From an uncultured Oscillospiraceae bacterium (GTDB taxonomy: Bacteria > Bacillota > Clostridia > Oscillospirales > Acutalibacteraceae): a stretch of DNA of 64,000 nucleotides. Under the pieces are notes generated by a model. It made no database searches. It was not told the origin of the DNA and worked only from the letters and a program-made list of their open reading frames with translations. Positions 60,079 through 64,000 of this stretch are shown one piece after another. Made by a program: the position numbers and the translations under genes. Position 1 is the stretch's first letter; each line of letters opens with the position of its first letter. The stretch lies in the NCBI GenBank assembly GCA_900539425.1, contig UQBX01000003.1, positions 96,384 to 160,383 of the forward strand. Reading direction: 5' to 3'.

Positions 60079-60912
60079 TTACCAAAGGTAATTTGTATCG
60101 TTGAATGTAAGCGGCTCGTATGTGCCGTTGTTGTATACATAGCAACCGGAAAGCTTGATCGGAACAGCAAATGTTTTGCCGCTGCAAGTGAATATGTAAC
60201 AATTAGCGTTATTTACTACCTGCTTTTTGCCGGTATACGAAATTGATGAGTTGCTTACATCTGAAGAATAACCGATAACTTTGTAGTTATCATGAATTAC
60301 CTGTCTCAGGTAATTAGTTGCGTCTGCAACAGAATAATCAGGTGTGGTTGTTATTTCATGCGGATTAGAATAAGCTTCATAATCGTATACTCTTTCGCCG
60401 GCAGTTGTTGTCTCTTCTGAATCGGTTGGAAGAGAAAGCGGAGTATAAAGCAACCACATGATCAAGAAGTAAATTAACAGCCAAAGAAGAAGAATGAGAA
60501 CTATAGTTCCGAAAACTTTTCTTGATTTGTTTTCCTGAATAACAAACTCTTCCCTGCTTGGGATTACCAAAGGAACAAACGGAGTGCCTTTCTTTGCACA
60601 TTTTGCTTCCATCTTGGCATTCTTCTTTTCAATCTTTTTAACATACGAAGCGTATGCCTTGTCAGTTGCCTTTTCAAGTTTAATTTCACGCTTAGACTGA
60701 AATTCATCAATCGGCGGGATAACTACCGGAACAAATCCGGGTTTGCTTTCACCCTTAGCATTCTTTTTATTTGCGTCTTTTACAAATTTATTGTATTCCT
60801 TTTCATGCTTTTTTTCAGCCTTTACAGCGGCTTTCTGAGCAACTTTTTCAGCCTTAGCAGTTTTCTTGGCTGCCTTTGCCTCTTTCTTTTCAAGCTTTGA
60901 TTCCTTACTCAA
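60079..60912 (-). CDS. Lysine-rich repeat membrane protein, unknown function
   Basis: 277 residues, started by TTG complementary to 60910-60912, with strong AAGGAGGG seven bases upstream. Residues 1-35 are Lys/Ala/Glu-rich. Two copies of a ~37-residue unit follow (36-71 and 84-123), each ending in a KKNAK...GxxFVPxVIPxxxEF pattern. A single membrane helix (134-156) is followed by a Ser/Thr-rich outside linker and a ~90-residue C-terminal domain with two Cys. N-terminus-in topology by the basic tail. I know no family. It has its own promoter and terminator, next to a transporter with a similar charged tail. Confidence 0.8.
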   Translation of the reverse strand: MSKESKLEKKEAKAAKKTAKAEKVAQKAAVKAEKKHEKEYNKFVKDANKKNAKGESKPGFVPVVIPPIDEFQSKREIKLEKATDKAYASYVKKIEKKNAKMEAKCAKKGTPFVPLVIPSREEFVIQENKSRKVFGTIVLILLLWLLIYFLIMWLLYTPLSLPTDSEETTTAGERVYDYEAYSNPHEITTTPDYSVADATNYLRQVIHDNYKVIGYSSDVSNSSISYTGKKQVVNNANCYIFTCSGKTFAVPIKLSGCYVYNNGTYEPLTFNDTNYLW

Positions 60913-60942
60913 GGCAGTACCCTCCTTACAAAGTCTAAAGGT

Positions 60943-60971
60943 AGTATAACATTATTAAAATCAAATTTCAA
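60943..60971 (-). promoter_or_regulatory. Promoter for the lysine-rich membrane protein
   Basis: Minus strand TTGAAA, 17-bp spacer, TATACT, about 30 bp before the TTG start. Confidence 0.7.
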
Positions 60972-61055
60972 CAAAAAAATTAAAATTGGTTATTAAAAAT
61001 ATGAATAATCTGTAAAATATTACGAAAATATTAATAAAACAGTTAATATGTCTTA

Positions 61056-61090
61056 AAAAAGGGACTCGTTAAAACAGAGCCCCTTTTTTG
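61056..61090 (-). terminator. Terminator of the MFS gene
   Basis: AAAAAAGGGaCTC / GAGcCCCTTTTTT with one mismatch, T run on both strands. Confidence 0.75.
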
Positions 61091-61120
61091 AAGTCAGGGT
61101 TTTGATTTAATGAATGTTAT

Positions 61121-63580
61121 TTATTTACCTGATTTTTTTGATGCCTTTTTATCAGTCTTTTCTGCTTTTTTTCTTAATTTTTCTGCTTTTCTTGCTTCAA
61201 GCTCTGCTTCCTGTTCACGGCGCTTTAATGCTGCAAGCTCCTCTTTCTCACGGTCTTCAGCATCTGCGTTAAGCTTAGCATCCTCATAAAGATCAGCAAT
61301 CTCTTCAAAATGAGCATAATTCTCTTTTTGAAGCAGCAGTTTTCTGGCATCAATATACGGCTTTGCCGCGCGGTTGAACTGTACAAACTCTTCAAGCATT
61401 TTCTTTTCATCGGCTCTTGCATGCTTCAATTCAGCGTTAAGGCCCTTGATTTGATCCTGAAGGTTTTTATATTCGTTTTTATCCTTAGCTTTCTTAGCTT
61501 CAGATTTTTGCTTAACAAGCTCAAATATTTTTTCTTCAATAGAGTCTTCCTTGTCAAAAATAGCTGTGAGTTTAGCCATGTCGGGCTCAACAAAAGCTTT
61601 GACAGTACCGAAATATTTATCATAAGACTTTCTTGCAGAAATCTTTTTCTTAGCAAGCTGTACAGCGAATTTTCTTATTTCTTTTTCTTCTTCATTTGAT
61701 TTAGGCATAGATTTTGCCTTTTCGAGTTCTTTGCGAAGGTTTTCGAATGATGAATTTACTATAGCATCCAAACCATCGTCAAAAATATCCTGATATACAT
61801 CTATTTGATACTTATACAGAGGTGAATCAAATTTATCAAGTTCTTCGCAGACAAACTTAGAGATATCTATTTCTTCATTAAAGGCAAGAGCTTCTTTGTA
61901 AGCCTTTTTAGCCAATTTACGCTCTGATTTGTCTTTAATATTTCTGTACATATCTTTATTGGCAGGTTTATATTCTGTCTCTGACATTTTTCTTGCTTCT
62001 TCAACCATATCGATAGCTTCTACTATCTGATGATTATCGAGCGCGTTGTTGCCGTAATCTTCAAACAGAGCACGTACTTGGAGTACACGGACAACTGACT
62101 TTTGCTTCTTTTCAGAAAAGTCATAGAAGAAGTAAGGAACCATATTGAGAAATGCACCGACAGCAGCCATAACTATTAGAACACCCATCATTTTATACAA
62201 AAGACCGGGTTCACCTGTCGTTACATCAAGAATATCATACGGACTTTCGTAACCGTTTCCGTCTTTTATTCCGTACATTTCCTGAACAGCCGGAAGAACG
62301 CCCGATGTGAAAAGCGTTATAACATTTCCTATAGTGGTTACAGCGGCAAACATTCCGTCAATTCTCTCACCGGATTTGTACTGCTGATAATCCCTTATAT
62401 CAGCTTGAATTGCAGGAGTGGTAATCTGCTCAAAAGCTCCGACCAGCCAGTTGAAATAAACACAAATAAACAGCCACCAAATGTTATACATGTTAATGCC
62501 CATTGCAAGGATACAAAGGACGTTAGCACCGTTAACGAAAAGAAGAACGCGTTTTTTACCCCATTTTCTGATACACAGAGGAGCAAGAAGCATTCCCCAC
62601 AGTGATGCGTTACCTGTCAGCGTTTGAATTAATGCATACTCTGAACCTGTTGCAGTGTGGCCGTATGTATATGACCATGTAAGTATATTTCCGTAAGCGC
62701 CTTCAAGGAAGCCGATCCAGCCTGCAAGTGAAATTATCCAGAAATACTTATTCTTAGCAACTTCCTTGAGTGCATCCCAAAATCCGATTTGAATAGTATG
62801 TGTTTTTGCCTGAACGATTTTTTCCTGTGTGTTTGCATAAACTATAACCGTGCCCACAATACCGACAGCGGCAAAAATAGGATACGCAATTCTGTAAACG
62901 GTGATATCGTAAAGATCGTCGTTTGTAAATATTTGCGCAATAAGCGGAAGCACTATGTTTGAAATTGAGGGTGCAAGCGAATAAACTACTGATTTTATAG
63001 CAAGAACATCTGTTCTTTCCTGAGTGTTAGGTGAAAGAACATGAATAAGATTTGTATAAGCGTCATTAAAGAAAGAATAGAAAAATGAGAGCAGCAAATT
63101 GAAAATCAAAACAACAATGCATTTTACAACATAATAGCTTTCTCTACCAAAAATCTGGCCGCTTACCAAAGTCTGTAAACTTTCATAAGGAAAATAAACA
63201 TACCCAAGAGCAACAAGTATAGTCGGTATTCCGATTGAAATCAGATAAGGTCGGTATTTACCGCCTTTCCCTCGGGTGTTATCTATCATGTTTGCTCTGA
63301 TTCCCGTTAAAGGAATACCAGCAAGAGTAGAGATTATGTAAATGATATACATATCGTTCGGCCCTATACCTATAGCGCCGCCGACAATCATATTGGTTGT
63401 TGAAACTGAAAGCTGAGTTCCGAAAAGAATTATAAAATAACATCCGATACCGCCACCCGCATAGGACACTATTTCTTTAAATGTCATATACTTGCCTTTC
63501 GGTGGTTCGTTCCAATAATATCGGACATTATTTACCAACCCTTCGATTTTACCTTTAATACCGGCACTTGTTCCTGCCAT
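61121..63580 (-). CDS. GPH/MFS-type transporter with long charged cytoplasmic tail
   Basis: 819 residues from the ATG complementary to 63578-63580 (AAGGGGTG upstream). Twelve membrane helices in the first ~500 residues follow the GPH:cation symporter pattern (MELB-like): STLAGIPLTGIRANMIDNTRGKGGKYRPYL (read as two parts) near residue 80 and AIQADIRDYQQYKSGERIDGMF near 395. Sugar or glycoside uptake with Na+/H+ is likely. Residues ~505-819 form an unusual Lys/Glu/Ala-rich helical, coiled-coil-like tail ending AEKTDKKASKKSGK. Typical members end soon after the last helix. Confidence 0.92.
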   Translation of the reverse strand: MAGTSAGIKGKIEGLVNNVRYYWNEPPKGKYMTFKEIVSYAGGGIGCYFIILFGTQLSVSTTNMIVGGAIGIGPNDMYIIYIISTLAGIPLTGIRANMIDNTRGKGGKYRPYLISIGIPTILVALGYVYFPYESLQTLVSGQIFGRESYYVVKCIVVLIFNLLLSFFYSFFNDAYTNLIHVLSPNTQERTDVLAIKSVVYSLAPSISNIVLPLIAQIFTNDDLYDITVYRIAYPIFAAVGIVGTVIVYANTQEKIVQAKTHTIQIGFWDALKEVAKNKYFWIISLAGWIGFLEGAYGNILTWSYTYGHTATGSEYALIQTLTGNASLWGMLLAPLCIRKWGKKRVLLFVNGANVLCILAMGINMYNIWWLFICVYFNWLVGAFEQITTPAIQADIRDYQQYKSGERIDGMFAAVTTIGNVITLFTSGVLPAVQEMYGIKDGNGYESPYDILDVTTGEPGLLYKMMGVLIVMAAVGAFLNMVPYFFYDFSEKKQKSVVRVLQVRALFEDYGNNALDNHQIVEAIDMVEEARKMSETEYKPANKDMYRNIKDKSERKLAKKAYKEALAFNEEIDISKFVCEELDKFDSPLYKYQIDVYQDIFDDGLDAIVNSSFENLRKELEKAKSMPKSNEEEKEIRKFAVQLAKKKISARKSYDKYFGTVKAFVEPDMAKLTAIFDKEDSIEEKIFELVKQKSEAKKAKDKNEYKNLQDQIKGLNAELKHARADEKKMLEEFVQFNRAAKPYIDARKLLLQKENYAHFEEIADLYEDAKLNADAEDREKEELAALKRREQEAELEARKAEKLRKKAEKTDKKASKKSGK

Positions 63581-63743
63581 TAAATCACCCCTTATCGTCT
63601 TTTGCCGTTTTGCTACAATCATTACGGCACATACTATATAACTTTAACATAAATTCAGAATATAAACAATATATTTTTGCATATTTTTATCAAAATAATT
63701 CAAAAAAAGTATTTACTTCCGTAACCGCAATTATTGATAAAAC

Positions 63744-63774
63744 AAAAAAGCTCCGAAGCGTTAAGCTTCAGAGC
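63744..63774 (-). terminator. Terminator downstream of tRNA genes (distal)
   Basis: Minus strand GCTCTGAAGC / GCTTCGGAGC with TTAAC loop, then TTTTTTGTTTT. Confidence 0.88.
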
Positions 63775-63789
63775 AATGATACAAATTAA

Positions 63790-63831
63790 AAATCCCCGAA
63801 AATATAGACATTGTCTTTTTTCAGGGATTTC
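63790..63831 (-). terminator. Terminator downstream of tRNA genes (proximal)
   Basis: Minus strand AAATCCCTGAAAA / TTTTCGGGGATTT with an 15-base loop, then TTAATTT. Confidence 0.75.
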
Positions 63832-63838
63832 TTTTTTA

Positions 63839-63913
63839 TGGAGGCACCACCCAGATTTGAACTGGGGCGTAAAGCTTTTGCAGAGCTCTGCCTTACCACT
63901 TGGCTATGGTGCC
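63839..63913 (-). tRNA. tRNA-Cys, anticodon GCA
   Basis: Minus strand acceptor GGCACCA pairs with TGGTGCC, discriminator U, CCA encoded. Anticodon loop CTGCAAA gives GCA. T-loop GTTCAAATC. The U discriminator matches the TGGA bulge of the Cys T-box upstream of cysE. 75 bases. Confidence 0.97.
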
Positions 63914-63922
63914 TAATATAAT

Positions 63923-63944
63923 GGGCACTAATTTCTTAGTGCCC
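63923..63944. repeat. 9-bp hairpin between two tRNA genes
   Basis: GGGCACTAA TTTC TTAGTGCCC, perfect stem with no T run on the minus strand. It may be a processing signal or a spacer hairpin rather than a terminator. Confidence 0.6.
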
Positions 63945-63946
63945 GA

Positions 63947-64000
63947 TGGAGCGGATTACGAGACTCGAACTCGCTACCTCCACCTTGGCAAGGTGGCGCT
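63947..64000 (-). tRNA. tRNA-Gly, anticodon GCC (cut by window edge)
   Basis: Minus strand 3' part only: anticodon loop CTTGCCAAG gives GCC, T-arm GAGTTCGAGTCTC, acceptor strand AATCCGC, discriminator U and CCA at 63947-63949. The 5' part is beyond the window. Confidence 0.92.

Noticed and set aside
1..64000. CRISPR arrays, insertion sequences, prophage or rRNA
   Set aside because: No spaced direct repeats, transposase, integrase-with-att or phage structural genes were seen; the single tyrosine recombinase is Xer-like.

Overview
This window looks like a stretch of core chromosome from a spore-forming, low-GC member of the Clostridia, probably an Oscillospirales/Ruminococcaceae-like gut anaerobe. 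The family placement is inference. The evidence is AT-rich spacers, strong AGGAGG-type ribosome binding sites, TTGACA-17-TATAAT promoters, U-run terminators, a Cys T-box, a Clostridia-type spore-coat module (SpoVM, SipL-like, SpoIVA) and further sporulation genes (SpoIIM, SpoIIR, CwlD-like, DacF-like). I see no insertion sequence, prophage, CRISPR array or rRNA.

Layout. 1-4.6 kb: 3' end of a giant LamG-containing surface protein and a 44-residue peptide gene, closed by a terminator. 4.7-18 kb: one long plus-strand housekeeping run, yicC-remA-gmk-rpoZ-priA-def-fmt-Zn peptidase-rsmB-rlmN-prpC-prkC-rsgA-thiN-small membrane ORF-spoVM. It matches the Bacillus yloC-spoVM order but lacks coaBC and rpe. 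18.1-21.1 kb: sipL-like gene and spoIVA. 21.1-27.4 kb: small membrane and zinc-ribbon genes, a GHL10-like lipoprotein, mtaB, a D-Ala-D-Ala carboxypeptidase, pgi and a minimal P-loop protein. 27.5-34.5 kb: yceD-rpmF-der-plsY, rpmB (minus), recA-recX-rimO-pgsA. 34.5-36.9 kb: a Cys T-box leader driving cysE-cysS. 36.9-40.1 kb (minus): mscL with a zinc ribbon, and asd-dapA-dapB for diaminopimelate/lysine. 40.3-44.1 kb: queA-tgt-yajC-TIGR04086-like-spoIIM. 44.1-47.7 kb (minus): a Xer-type recombinase, radA and a cwlD-like amidase. 47.8-50.6 kb: a 2-hydroxyacid dehydrogenase, two tRNA-Leu genes and a MATE exporter. 50.6-54.2 kb: a cation:proton antiporter behind a fluoride riboswitch (minus), putP and a ferritin-like small protein. 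54.2-58.2 kb (minus): Lrp regulator, aminotransferase, ispE, spoIIR and a PHP phosphoesterase. 58.3-60 kb: ACT-domain protein and a PFL/DUF711 protein. 60-63.6 kb (minus): a lysine-rich repeat membrane protein and a sugar-type MFS transporter with a long charged tail. The window ends with tRNA-Cys and a partial tRNA-Gly on the minus strand.

The most interesting items are: (i) a fluoride riboswitch with an extra inserted hairpin in front of a CPA-type antiporter; (ii) an overlooked 26-residue SpoVM and an uncharacterised 47-residue membrane peptide just upstream, with a candidate sigma-E promoter for sipL-spoIVA; (iii) two places, before the TIGR04086-spoIIM pair and before spoIIR, where the ribosome binding site lies in the 3' arm of an intrinsic-terminator-like hairpin; (iv) a pair of neighbouring membrane proteins with lysine-rich cytoplasmic extensions, one with an internal duplication; (v) the 44-residue peptide behind the LamG giant.

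All calls come from reading the sequence and from remembered family signatures; no database search was run.
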